NCBI GenBank assembly: GCA_022826345.1 | Contig: JAJDVB010000094.1 | Span: 42,351 to 106,350, forward strand | DNA: 64,000 bases | Source: Alphaproteobacteria bacterium | GTDB lineage: Bacteria > Pseudomonadota > Alphaproteobacteria > UBA828 | Reading direction: 5' to 3' | Shown: piece after piece, positions 43,461 to 52,284 of the stretch | Numbering within the stretch: the first letter of the stretch is position 1 | How the letters are laid out: every line of letters starts with the position of its first letter | Notes under the pieces: generated by a model | The model's database searches: none | What the model saw: only the letters and a program-made list of their open reading frames with translations | What the model was told of the DNA's origin: nothing | Translations under genes and position numbers: made by a program

Positions 43461-44413
43461 GACTCAGCGGCTTCACGGCGGAAGGCGCCCGCGTCTGCGA
43501 TTTGCCCCTGCCGGGGCGGGGTCATTCCTTCGCCGCACACCCTGACGGATGCGCCGCCGTGCATTTCGCAAGACGCCCCGGCCGCTTCGCGCTGGTCATC
43601 GATCTCGAACGGAGCACCATCGTCCGCCGGGTGGAGACGCCCACCGGGCGCCACTCTTGCGGCCACGGCGTTTTCAGCCCGGACGGAGGGCTGCTCTACG
43701 CCACGGAGAACGATATCGACGGCGAGCGCGGCGTCATCGGCGTCTACGACGCGGCGCGCGGCTACGCGCGAGTGGACGAGCTTCCCTCCCGCGGCGTCGG
43801 CCCGCACGAGATCGCGCTACTCTCCGACGGCGAGACCCTGGTTGTCGCCAACGGCGGCATCGCGACCCACCCCGACCTGCCGCGCGTCAAGCTCAACCTG
43901 CCGACCATGGCGCCGTCTCTCTGTTTCGTGGACAGGCGGAGCGGCGCTCTTCGGCGGGAAGTGACGCTCGACCCCGCCCTGCATCGGCTCAGCATCCGCC
44001 ATCTGGCCGTAGGCCCGGACGATACGGTCGCCGTTGCCATGCAGTACGAGGGCCCGGCGCAAGACCGCGTCCCTCTGGTCGCTCTGCAGCGCGGAGGAGA
44101 CCACTTGCACGTCTTGCCGGGGCCGCACAGCGTCCTCCGCGCGATGAAGAATTATTGCGGCAGCGTCTGCTTCGACCGGAGCGGCCGGACCATCGCCGTC
44201 TCCGCACCGCGCGGCAACCTCGTGACGGTCTGGGATGCCGGCACAGGCCGCTACCTGTCTTCGGCCACGGTGAGCGACGGCTGCGGCGTCGCTCCGGGTG
44301 CCCAGCCGGGCGAATTCCTGGCCAGCAGCGGGCGGGGCGGCGTGGTCGTCATCGATGCCCGCTCGGGCACAACACGACTGCTCGCCGTCGGTGGCTTCGA
44401 AGCCGCCCGCTGA
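43424..44413 (+). pseudogene. DUF1513-family protein, N-terminally truncated
   Basis: The frame from GTG 43424 to 44413 gives 329 aa. After about 13 residues that are only the off-frame reading of the imelysin gene, it continues RLSGFTAEGARVCDLPLPGR and the rest of DUF1513 (GHSFAAHPDG, GVGPHEIALLSDG, YCGSVCFDRSG), a beta-propeller-like periplasmic protein of imelysin loci. Normal members have a signal peptide and about 60 more residues at the start; these are missing. Without a signal it should not reach the periplasm. The GTG may still be used, but a functional product is doubtful. Confidence 0.72.
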
Positions 44414-44478
44414 GACAATCACCTGGTCGCCGCGCCGGTCTCGTAGGGCACGTGAGGCCTGAGAACGCGCCTGACACA

Positions 44479-44511
44479 AATTCTCATTGACACTCGTTCG
44501 CATTCTCTTCA
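44479..44511. promoter_or_regulatory. Possible iron-responsive site upstream of bfd
   Basis: The reverse strand of this AT-richer patch reads GAGAATGCGAACGAG and then AATGAGAATTTG, two hexamer-like blocks resembling Fur half sites. It lies about 30-60 bases upstream of the Bfd start. The match is loose, so this is a weak call made partly from the iron context. Confidence 0.35.
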
Positions 44512-44539
44512 AGATCAGGGTATAGAGCGGAGTGCCGCC

Positions 44540-44770
44540 ATGTATGTGTGCGTCTGCAACGCCTACCGGGACACCGAAATCCGCGCCGTCGCGCGGGCCG
44601 GTGTCCGGTGCGCGCGCAAGGCCTATCAGGAGCTTGGCAACGGGCCCCAGTGCGGGCGCTGCCTGAGCTTCGCCCAGGGCCTGATCGACAGGATCCACGA
44701 GGACCGGCCGCACGGCAGCCCGGCGGCACCCATCAGGGAGCGGGCCGTCGGCCAGGGCGCGCACCCCTGA
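44540..44770 (+). CDS. bfd: Bacterioferritin-associated ferredoxin (Bfd)
   Basis: The 76-aa protein has the Bfd cysteine pattern: Cys4 and Cys6 in MYVCVCNAY and Cys38 and Cys41 in PQCGRC, which bind one [2Fe-2S] cluster. Bfd reduces the ferric core of bacterioferritin to release iron. It lies opposite bfr (convergent, 200 bp away), as befits its partner. The stop overlaps the start of a 55-aa frame (TGATG). Confidence 0.92.
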   Translation: MYVCVCNAYRDTEIRAVARAGVRCARKAYQELGNGPQCGRCLSFAQGLIDRIHEDRPHGSPAAPIRERAVGQGAHP

Positions 44771-44937
44771 TGCACGCGTGGGCCGCGCTGAAGCCGGCGG
44801 ATATCGTCCAGGCGGCGCGAGCCCTTCGCGCGCTCATCTCGGACAGCACGGTCGACGACGAGGCGCAGACGGCACTCCCTTCCGATGCTGCCCCCGTCCA
44901 GAAACCGCTGAGCCGGGAAACAGGCGCCGCCGAATAG
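44770..44937 (+). CDS. Small hypothetical protein coupled to bfd
   Basis: A 55-aa frame starting MHAWAALKPADIVQAARALR whose ATG shares bases with the bfd stop (TGATG at 44768-44772), so translation by re-initiation is plausible. It has one likely helix and an acidic, proline-containing tail. No family is recognised; it may be a chance frame. Confidence 0.4.
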   Translation: MHAWAALKPADIVQAARALRALISDSTVDDEAQTALPSDAAPVQKPLSRETGAAE

Positions 44938-44972
44938 CCGGGGGCTCGTTTTCTCCGCAGGTATCTGTCGCC

Positions 44973-45449
44973 TCAGTCGTCGGCCGGCTCGCTCTGTAGC
45001 TGGACGTAGTTCTCGAGGCCCATCCGCTTGATCAGCTCGTGCTGGGTCTCCAGCCAGTCGACATGCTCTTCCTCGCTCTCCAAGATCTCGCGCAGGAGGT
45101 GCCGTGTCACGTAGTCGTCGACCTGCTCGCAGAGCGCGATTCCCTCCCGAAGGGTAGGGATCGCCATGTTCTCGAGGGCGAGGTCGCAGTCGAGGATTTC
45201 CTTCACGTCCTCGCCGATCATGAGCTTGCCGAGGTCCTGCAGATTGGGCAGGCCTTCGAGGAACAGGATGCGCTCGATGATCTCGTCCGAATGCTTCATT
45301 TCGTCGATGGATTGGTCGTACTCGTATTTCGCGAGCCTGGAGACGCCCCAGTTCCGGAGCATCCGCGAGTGCAGGAAATACTGGTTGATCGCGGTCAGCT
45401 CGTTCTTCAGCACCGCGTTGAGACACTCGATGACCCTTGCGTCGCCCTT
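44973..45449 (-). CDS. bfr: Bacterioferritin
   Basis: Taken from the ATG at 45449, which follows GGAGGAGATT, the protein has 158 aa, the normal size; the frame remains open 25 codons upstream without family resemblance. All ferroxidase ligands are present: Glu18, Glu51, His54, Glu94, Glu127 and His130, with Met52 as heme ligand. It stores iron as a ferric mineral in a 24-subunit shell. Bfd is the neighbouring convergent gene. Confidence 0.96.
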   Translation of the reverse strand, partial: KGDARVIECLNAVLKNELTAINQYFLHSRMLRNWGVSRLAKYEYDQSIDEMKHSDEIIERILFLEGLPNLQDLGKLMIGEDVKEILDCDLALENMAIPTLREGIALCEQVDDYVTRHLLREILESEEEHVDWLETQHELIKRMGLENYVQLQSEPADD

Positions 45450-45672
45450 CATAATCTCCTCCACGCGCTCCAACCCGTCCGGGGGTGGTGGCTGCCGACC
45501 ATAGTCTGTTCCATAATTTACCAATGCTCACTAAGCCACCATTATCTAAAGCAATAGTATAAAAGCCAGGAGATTGCAAGAACTAAAGCACCTCTGACGG
45601 ATAGAATTCCGACGTATGTTCGGAAACTACTCGCTTTATCTCTGCAATCAATTCCTATTATTCTTCGAAATA

Positions 45673-45693
45673 GGAATGATTATCATGATTTCC
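45673..45693. promoter_or_regulatory. Fur-box-like palindrome upstream of bfr
   Basis: On the minus strand the site reads GGAAATCATGATAATCATTCC and keeps the 11-base core TGATAATCATT of the Fur consensus. It is about 220 bases upstream of the bfr start and about 110 upstream of the possible bfr -10, so it may act at another start point or on a divergent transcript. Confidence 0.5.
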
Positions 45694-45991
45694 GGTCAAT
45701 TTTTCAGTAATGAGACTGACTGTCATTTCAGATTTTAAGGTGGGCAGATGGCGGGCCTTGCAAGGGCTATCAGGGCGAAATGGTATTTTGTCCACCCGAT
45801 AGACAAGACCGCCGCTGGAGTGTGTCTGGACCCGAGACATAGGAGGACGCCGGCTTGCGCCCGGCCGCAAGCGACGCATCCGCTTCAACTCTTGGGGTGC
45901 CCGGAGCGCGGGCCTGCGGCACTGCGGTGACATCCCGGTGACACAGCAGTTTCGGCGGTTTCGGGTAAGCCACCTAAGCCCTTGAAAAGAC

Positions 45992-46037
45992 TGGTGGGCG
46001 CACTAGGACTCGAACCTAGGACCCGCTGATTAAGAGT
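45992..46037 (-). tRNA. tRNA-Lys(CTT) 3' fragment, probable attachment site
   Basis: The minus strand reads from the anticodon loop ACTCTTAATC through the T arm CTAGGTTCGAGTCCTAG to TGCGCCCACCA. The loop holds anticodon CTT. No matching 5' acceptor strand (GGGCGCA expected) or D arm lies upstream, so only the 3' 46 bases are present. Such fragments are left by integration into the 3' end of a tRNA gene; a tyrosine integrase begins 165 bases away. Confidence 0.78.
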
Positions 46038-46152
46038 TTGGTTCGAGCTCGTGGCCTGGAGTTGTCCTGAGGTCCCTAGAGGTTGATTTTCCTTGTGTTT
46101 CTGCGCTTCTCTCTCGGTGCGGAGAGGCCTAGAATGTCCCTGAGATTACTGT

Positions 46153-46179
46153 CCTCAGGTACCTATAGGGTACCTGAGG
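46153..46179. promoter_or_regulatory. Perfect palindrome upstream of the integrase gene
   Basis: CCTCAGGTACC and GGTACCTGAGG are perfect 11-base arms around TATAG. The palindrome ends 22 bases before the integrase ATG. It could be an operator, a binding site for integrase or excisionase, or a hairpin that limits integrase expression. Confidence 0.45.
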
Positions 46180-46201
46180 ATTTGACGCAAGGATTATCGC
46201 C

Positions 46202-47347
46202 ATGCCAAGGATCACCAAGCGCACCGTCGATGCCCTGAAGCCCCTCGAACGCGAGCGCGTCGTCTGGGACGACGACCTCAAGGGCTTCGGTGTGAGGGTC
46301 CATCCCTCCGGACGCAAGGTCTTCATCGTCAAGACGCGCTTCGGCGGTAGAATCATCAAGATGACCATCGGGCCTTGCACGGCCGTTTCCGCCACGTATG
46401 CCCGCGTGCGGGCCGCCGAGATCATCACCGACGCGAGAGCCGGCAAGAACCCTGCAGGACGCAGGTCCAAGGCTCCGACCATGCGGGCGTTGGGAGAACG
46501 CTTTCTCGACCAGTATGTTTCCGATCACTGCAAGCCAAGCACGGCAAAGGACTACCGTCACTCGATTGAGATGCTCATCAATCCCCGGATCGGCAACCGC
46601 CGGGTGCCGGATGTTCAGCGCAGCGACATCGCGGCGCTGCATCACGACATGCGGGACACTCCCTATCAGGCCAACCGGACGCTGGCGGTGCTGTCGAAGA
46701 TGATGAACCTCGCCGAGCTGTGGGAGCTGCGGCCAGACGGCTCCAACCCTTGCCGGCATGTGAAGCGGTTCAAGGAGGAGAAGCGCGAGCGCTTCCTGTC
46801 TGACGAGGAGTACCAGCGCTTGGGCGCGGCGTTGCGGGAGATCGAGCAGGAGCGCTCCGAGACGGCCTCCGCCATTGCGGCGGTCCGCCTATTGATGCTG
46901 ACGGGCTGCCGGCTGTCTGAGATCCAGAAGCTGCGCTGGGAACATGTCGAACTGGAGGCTGGCGAGCTCAGGCTCCCGGACACCAAGACGGGTGCCAAGG
47001 TGGTGCTTCTCGGGGACCCGGCGATCGAGGTGCTACGGGGGATCGACAGGCGGGAGGACAATCCGTGGGTGATCGCGGGCCGCAAGCCGGGGAGCCATCT
47101 GACTGATCTCCAGCACCCGTGGAGGCGTATAAGGGCGCGGGCCGGCCTCGAAGACGTGCGGATCCACGATCTCCGACGCTCCTTCGCCAGCGGCGGCCTG
47201 CTGGTCGGCGAGGGCCTGCCGATGATCGGTAAGCTGCTCGGGCACACCCAGGTGCAGACCACCGCCCGCTATGCCCACCTCGCCAACGATCCCGTCAAAT
47301 CGGCCGCGAACCGCATCGCCAGCCATATTTCTGAAGTGGCAGGATGA
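46202..47347 (+). CDS. Tyrosine-type site-specific integrase
   Basis: The 381-aa protein has an N-terminal DUF4102-like arm-binding domain (KRTVDALKP, WDDDLKGFGVRVHPSG), a core-binding domain at about 95-185 and a catalytic domain. The catalytic Arg is in LTGCRLSEIQ, HxxR in IHDLRRSFASG, and the last His and nucleophile Tyr are in LGHTQVQTTARYAHL. It should integrate and excise the island at the tRNA-Lys site just upstream. The size and domains are complete, so it may still be active. Confidence 0.93.
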   Translation: MPRITKRTVDALKPLERERVVWDDDLKGFGVRVHPSGRKVFIVKTRFGGRIIKMTIGPCTAVSATYARVRAAEIITDARAGKNPAGRRSKAPTMRALGERFLDQYVSDHCKPSTAKDYRHSIEMLINPRIGNRRVPDVQRSDIAALHHDMRDTPYQANRTLAVLSKMMNLAELWELRPDGSNPCRHVKRFKEEKRERFLSDEEYQRLGAALREIEQERSETASAIAAVRLLMLTGCRLSEIQKLRWEHVELEAGELRLPDTKTGAKVVLLGDPAIEVLRGIDRREDNPWVIAGRKPGSHLTDLQHPWRRIRARAGLEDVRIHDLRRSFASGGLLVGEGLPMIGKLLGHTQVQTTARYAHLANDPVKSAANRIASHISEVAG

Positions 47348-47513
47348 GGCCGGAAAGGGAGAATGGACCCGCACGACATGCTACCGCGATGTGCTGAATG
47401 CCAGGCTGGGCAAGGAACCCCAAGCTTGGGCTGCAGAAGAGGCATTGCCGAGGTGGCGGGACAACGGGGCACATTACTATCCAGACGAGCCTTGAAGCCC
47501 CAGATCGCCTTGT

Positions 47514-47531
47514 GGTAACACTTGAGTTACC
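47514..47531. promoter_or_regulatory. Inverted repeat at the higBA start, probable operator
   Basis: GGTAAC-ACTTGA-GTTACC has perfect 6-base arms and ends three bases before the toxin ATG. The antitoxin of such pairs commonly binds here to repress the operon. Confidence 0.5.
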
Positions 47532-47534
47532 CAA

Positions 47535-47861
47535 ATGGCAATGATCGCAATTCGGGAATATGTCGACCACGAAGGCCGCAGCCACTACGCGAGATGGTTC
47601 AATCGGCTCAATGCACAGGCCGCAGCTAGGGTGGCGACGGCTCTGGTCAGGCTGGAGCAGGGAAACCTCTCCGGCGTCAAGGGTGTCGGTGCCGGCGTCT
47701 TCGAGCACAGGATAGACTTCGGCCCCGGCTACCGGATCTATTTCGGCAAGGATGGCGATGCGTTGGTCATCCTCCTGGGCGGCGGGACCAAGAGACGGCA
47801 GCGACTGGATGTCGAGACGGCGCAGCGCCACTGGCGGGACTACAAGCGGCGCAAGCGATAA
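47535..47861 (+). CDS. RelE/HigB-superfamily toxin (phage Gp49-like)
   Basis: The 108-aa protein has the pattern of addiction-module killer proteins: FNRLNAQAAARVATALVRL near the N-terminus, GVKGVGAGVFEHRIDFGPGYRIYF in the centre and LLGGGTKRRQRLDVETA near the end. Such toxins cleave mRNA at the ribosome. It precedes its antitoxin gene by 14 bp, the toxin-first order of HigBA. The operator GGTAAC-N6-GTTACC lies directly upstream. It probably stabilises the island. Confidence 0.88.
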   Translation: MAMIAIREYVDHEGRSHYARWFNRLNAQAAARVATALVRLEQGNLSGVKGVGAGVFEHRIDFGPGYRIYFGKDGDALVILLGGGTKRRQRLDVETAQRHWRDYKRRKR

Positions 47862-47875
47862 GAGGACTAAGGACC

Positions 47876-48211
47876 ATGCCCCTTACACGGGACTTCAAGG
47901 AAACGATCCAGGCGCGTATCGCGCGCGATCCGGCCTTCCGTGAGGAACTGCTCAAGGAGGGTGTCGAGTGCCTGCTGTCGGGTGACGTGGACACCGGCAA
48001 GGCGGTGCTGCGCGACTACATCAACGCCACGATCGGGTTTCAGGAGCTCGGCGATTTGACCGAGAAGTCGCCCAAGAGCCTGATGCGCATGTTCGGCCCG
48101 AACGGCAATCCGCAAGCGCGGAACCTGTTCGAGGTCATCGGCCGCCTTCAGGAACGCGAGGGCCTTCACCTCAAGGTGGAGACGGTTCGGTGGAGCTCCA
48201 GATACTCCTGA
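47876..48211 (+). CDS. HigA-like antitoxin (addiction-module antidote)
   Basis: The 111-aa protein has the usual antidote-family start (LTRDFKETIQARIARDPAFR) and a helix-turn-helix in LTEKSPKSLMRMFGPNGNP, residues about 62-85. It pairs with and neutralises the upstream RelE/HigB-type toxin and should repress the promoter. The pair is complete with no frameshift. Confidence 0.87.
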   Translation: MPLTRDFKETIQARIARDPAFREELLKEGVECLLSGDVDTGKAVLRDYINATIGFQELGDLTEKSPKSLMRMFGPNGNPQARNLFEVIGRLQEREGLHLKVETVRWSSRYS

Positions 48212-48392
48212 TATGGGGCGAATTGTCGCCGACGGCGGGACTTTGCGCCGGAGCGAAACTGGAAAACATTTGGGGTGTTGCGCAGGTCTTCAATCTCTGC
48301 AAACCAGAGGAATTCGACAGCCTGGCCTAGCCGCCAAATCCCTCGACGCCTAGCCTGGGTGAAAGTCGACGCCTCCTCAGGAAATACGCGGG

Positions 48393-49904
48393 TTACACGT
48401 GCAAACGATACCGGACAGGTTTGTTCGTCTTGTGGATTCTGCCATCGGCGACACCGCGCCGGAGCCATTCGTTTACCTGACCCGGTGCCACGCCAAGGCT
48501 TTGTGCGATGGCGGCGGAAGAGCACGGTTCGTCCGCCGTCAGTTTTCCAAGCCATACCAGGAACAGGTCCTGGAATCCCAGCCCGCTCAAGACTGCCGTC
48601 GGCACAGTGTCTGGTTCGCGCGGCGCCGATTGGTCGGCTGCCGGCCCTTCCAGCGGCAGGGATTGTACCCGATGCGGGGCGCGATACCGGACCGGACCGG
48701 TGACCCTCTCCACCGCTCCCTCGGTGACGCCACGCTTGAGCCACTTCTCCACTTGCCCTTTCGCGATACCGAGACGCGTCGCCACGTCGGCGCCGGAGAG
48801 CGGCCCATCGGCCGTGGCCGCCGTGAGCCGCGCCAGGAACAGGCCGTAGAAATCGAGGTTCTCCGGAGCCGCGCGCACAGCGGAGTCCTGCGCGGCGATC
48901 GGCATGGCTTCGGGACTCATCGTATCCCAAGCGCGAGTCTCTTCGGAGAAACCGGCCGTGATCGGCGCCGAGACCTCGTCCGATAGCTCGAACAGGGTCG
49001 CAACCGATTCCAGCGGATCGGGCAGCGGGAGCGCGCCCTGCTCAATCAGACCGGCATTACCAGAAGCAGGATCGGAAGTCCGCTTGACCCACAGCGGCAC
49101 CCAGCCCGCCTTCGCGTTCTCGCAGGCTCCGTTCCACGTGCCACCGCTGCCGCGCGCGCTGGCCACGACCACGGCCGCGTCAGCGAGGCAGTAGATGTAG
49201 CGGTTGCGGGCCATCGCGTTTCCTACATTGAAGCGCGCTTCCGGGTTGACCGCGCAAACCAGAGCGAGGTCTCCGGAAAGCAGCGGGCGGCGGTAAAGCG
49301 CGGACGTCGCGGCGCGCAGCAGGCTGTCGGCAAGCACGGCAACCGCGGTGCCCTCGCTGTCGAACGCTCCCTTCATTGCGCTCCGGTCGACGCCGCGCGC
49401 GCCACCGGAAACGATCGAGTAGCCCTGCTGCGACACGGTCTCGCCGAGACCCTTGCTGAAGTCCAGATCGTATTCGCTAGCGTCGCGCGACCCGACGACG
49501 GCAAGCCCGCCGCGTTCCAGGAGGAGTGGGTTACCGCATCCGAATAGTACGGGAGGCGCTGTCGGCCCCAGGCGCCGCGCGAGACGCGTCGGATAGTCGA
49601 GGGCGGACCGGGCTAGGATCCACAGGCCGGCTCGCTGCCACTTCTCCACCGCGAGGCCGAGCGCGGCACCTCGGCCGAGTAGACCGTCCAGACGATCCAA
49701 CAGGATTGACCGGTCATCCCATCCAGAGAGCACGTCCCTGAACTCGTTCTGCAGCAGGGCGGACGGATCGAGACCGCGCTCGTCGAGCCAGCCCGACAGA
49801 CGCGCCCATTCACCAGGCGAAAGCGGCTTTGCCCCCTCCCGGTCGGCCTTGCCGAGGGAGACCGTCAGCAGCAACGCCGTCTGTGTGCCGGGGTCGCCGG
49901 TCAT
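48393..49904 (-). CDS. DprA/Smf-like protein with two C-terminal winged helices
   Basis: The protein has 503 aa from the ATG at 49904, one base after the stop of the upstream RecQ-phosphoribosyltransferase gene. A Rossmann-like DprA core (VLFGCGNPLLL, LAVVGSRDAS, SGGARGVDRSAM, then GGTWNG) spans about 105-300. Two similar winged-helix segments follow, at about 365-420 (SGADVATRLGIAKGQVEKWL) and 440-500 (SSAAIAQSLGVAPGQVNEWL). Canonical DprA loads RecA on incoming DNA; here the gene is paired with a RecQ-PRTase, like the DprA-type antitoxin of ShosTA phage defence. The antitoxin or defence role is inference. Confidence 0.82.
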   Translation of the reverse strand: MTGDPGTQTALLLTVSLGKADREGAKPLSPGEWARLSGWLDERGLDPSALLQNEFRDVLSGWDDRSILLDRLDGLLGRGAALGLAVEKWQRAGLWILARSALDYPTRLARRLGPTAPPVLFGCGNPLLLERGGLAVVGSRDASEYDLDFSKGLGETVSQQGYSIVSGGARGVDRSAMKGAFDSEGTAVAVLADSLLRAATSALYRRPLLSGDLALVCAVNPEARFNVGNAMARNRYIYCLADAAVVVASARGSGGTWNGACENAKAGWVPLWVKRTSDPASGNAGLIEQGALPLPDPLESVATLFELSDEVSAPITAGFSEETRAWDTMSPEAMPIAAQDSAVRAAPENLDFYGLFLARLTAATADGPLSGADVATRLGIAKGQVEKWLKRGVTEGAVERVTGPVRYRAPHRVQSLPLEGPAADQSAPREPDTVPTAVLSGLGFQDLFLVWLGKLTADEPCSSAAIAQSLGVAPGQVNEWLRRGVADGRIHKTNKPVRYRLHV

Positions 49905-49905
49905 G

Positions 49906-52003
49906 TCAACTCGCGAAGCTCGCGCTTGCCAGCGCCATCGGCCAGACCGGGCCACTGCCGGCGCGTCTCAGGAGCATGGAAACAACGGTCAGCGTCCATC
50001 CAGAATCGACCACGTCGTCGACGAGCAACACCGGACCGGAGCGTACCCTGTCGCCCACCGCGAAGACGCCGTCGAGATTACGGCACTGATAATAACGATT
50101 GTGCTGCGCCTTCTGCTCGTCGTTGTCCCTCACCTTGCGGACCGCTTCCTCGAACGGCAAGCCCAGCGCGCGGGCGAGCCGGGCCGCATAGTCGGGAACC
50201 AATTGGGGGCGCTTCAGGGACGGGACGCAGGTGACCCATACGGGTGGCGGGTCAGGTCGCCAGCGCTCACGAAGCATTTCCGCGGCGGCATCGACCAGCG
50301 CATCGCGAAAGTGGCCCCTGCCCTTGTCCACCGCGACCGCACGGCCCCAGCCGGGGTCGCCCCAGCGGGACAGGACTCGTCCGGTCTCGGCGCGCTCGCC
50401 GGCAGGCAGGTATCCCTGCAATCCGTACTCGGCGAAGGCGTTCCAGGGAGCCTGCTTGTTGCAGACCAGTTCCAGCTCGGAGCGATCCAGGAAGCGGGCC
50501 GCAGTAGGCGCTGTGCTGCGATCGTAAGCGGGCGACACCACTGGTCGGCCGAGACATGAGGCACACTTGCCGCATGGCCCGGGCTCCGGATCGTCGAGCG
50601 CTCGGGCGAGATACTCCATCAGGCACCCGCGATGGTCGATGTAGCGCTGCACCTCTTGCCACTCCGTCTCGCGCTGGCCGGTGAGGCGGCGGATGCGCTC
50701 GTGATCCATGTTGTAGGGAACCGGTGTGCGGCGCCACTTGCCGTCCATCCTGACGACCGGGGCCGGGTTCTCAACTGAGAGGAACTTCAGCGCCTGATCG
50801 ATCTGGCCGTAGCGCAGGTTGAGCGCGGATTCGAGATCGCGGATGCCGAGCCCGTCGCCCTCCTCGAGAAGCAGCAGTATCTCCCTGACCCAGTCTTCAT
50901 CGGGAAACGCGCTACGACGGAAATACCCATGGATATGGGCGTCCTCTTGCCCCGACAGCACGATCCCAACAGCACGATCAATCGCGCGGCCGGCGCGCCC
51001 GACTTGCTGGTAGTAGCCGACGATGGAGCCCGGCGCCTGGAAATGCACAACGAATCCCAGGTCGGGTTTGTCGTAGCCCATGCCGAGAGCTGTGGTGGCG
51101 ACCAGCGCCTTGATGCGGTTCCCGAGCAATCGCTCCTCGAGCTGCTGCCGACGCTCGTCGGTCACACCGGCATGGTACGCCGCGGCGGATATGCCGTTCC
51201 CGGCGAGCCATTTCGCGACCCGTTCGGCATCGCGCGTCGTCAACGTATAGATGATGCCGGTGCCGGGCAGCGCATCGATATGCTGGGCGAACCAGGCCAA
51301 GCGCTCCACCTGGGAAGGCATGCGGATGTTCTGAAGGCATGCGGATGTTCTGCAACTCAAGGCTCCGGCGGTGCAGCCCTCCGCGCAGGATTCCGACGTC
51401 GCCCAGCTGGGCCCTGACATCCGCGATCACGCGGTCGTTTGCGGTCGCCGTCGTGCCCAGGATCGGCACGTTGTCGGGCATGAGATGGAGCACGTTGACC
51501 AGACGCCTGTAGTCGGGCCGGAAGTCGTGCCCCCAGTCGGAGATGCAGTGCGCCTCGTCGACCACGAGCAGGCCGATGCGCCCAGCCATGGGCATTAGGA
51601 CGTTCTCGACGAAGTTCTCGTTGGCCAGTCGCTCGGGCGATATCAGCAGCACGTCGACGCGGTCTGCGCGAAGTTTCCCCTCAATGTCCGCCCAGGCGTC
51701 GCGATTGGTCGAGTTGATCGAGAGCGCCATGAGGCGGAGGCGACGCGCGGCATCGATCTGGTTTCGCATCAGCGCCAGAAGCGGCGAAACGATCAGTGTT
51801 GGCCCGCGACCGCGATCTCGCAGCAAACGCGCGGCGATGAAATAGACGAAGCTCTTGCCCCATCCTGTCCGCTGCACGACTAGAAGGCGTTCGCGCCGGT
51901 TCGCCAGCGCGTCGATGGCCTCGAACTGGCCGTCGTGAAACTCAGCCGTTCCATCGTTCAGCGCCCTGCGCAGCAGGGCCAGCGTTTCAGCGTCGCCGGT
52001 CAA
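49906..52003 (-). pseudogene. RecQ helicase-phosphoribosyltransferase fusion, frameshifted
   Basis: Two frames together encode one protein. The first, from ATG 52003, has RecQ motifs TGWGKSFVY, VVDEAHCISDWGHDFRPDYRR and ILGTTATAND, and leaves its frame at about 51330. The second carries the rest: LTTRDAERVAKWL, ALGMGYDKPDLGFVV, YYQQVGRAGRA, a Cys-rich zinc patch (CGKCASC) and a PRPP-binding motif LLVDDVVDSGWT in a C-terminal phosphoribosyltransferase domain. The break is a 19-bp tandem duplication at 51315-51352; removing one copy restores a 692-aa protein. The PRTase half resembles the toxin of ShosTA in its pairing with DprA. As it stands the full protein cannot be made without slippage or repeat loss. 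Confidence 0.85.
51315..51352. repeat. 19-bp perfect tandem duplication inside the recQ-PRT gene
   Basis: AAGGCATGCGGATGTTCTG occurs twice in direct succession (51315-51333 and 51334-51352). Nineteen is not a multiple of three, so the extra copy shifts the frame. The encoded LQNIRMPS stretch is doubled, and reading after deletion of one copy joins LELQNIRMPS to QVERLAWFAQ smoothly. Confidence 0.93.
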
Positions 52004-52284
52004 GACAGCAAGTCTCCATCCAATGGGATCCCTGTCCCGCCCTTTCGCGCGTTCAGGGCTTTAGGTGGACAGCGGATTATGGGAGAAGCGGCACGGCGGG
52101 CATCATATGGTGAAGAAGGCGACCCTGTGTAGGTGCTGTTCGGTGTGTGGATTGCACACCCAACACCACGATGAGCTGTTGAACTTCCGTAATTTCGTCG
52201 GATCAAGTCTGAACGGCGATCAACAGGCTGGGAGGGCTCCTACGCCTCAGCCAGCTACGCAAGTGCCGGCGCCAGCCGATCGAG

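Larger units (their letters stand above)
45450..46201. other. Intergenic region with bfr promoter, Fur-like site and att fragment
   Basis: This 752-bp region holds no supported gene. Its left half is distinctly AT-rich compared with the surroundings. A -10-like TATACT on the minus strand (45556-45561) could serve bfr. A Fur-like palindrome (45673-45693), a tRNA-Lys 3' fragment (45992-46037) and a palindrome before the integrase gene (46153-46179) are listed separately. Confidence 0.6.

Noticed and set aside
43424..43964. One intact imelysin-DUF1513 fusion protein
   Set aside because: The two conserved parts are in different frames, so they cannot form one polypeptide without a frameshift.
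45992..46075. A complete tRNA-Lys gene
   Set aside because: Only the part from the anticodon loop to CCA is present. The sequence upstream does not pair with the acceptor strand or form a D arm.
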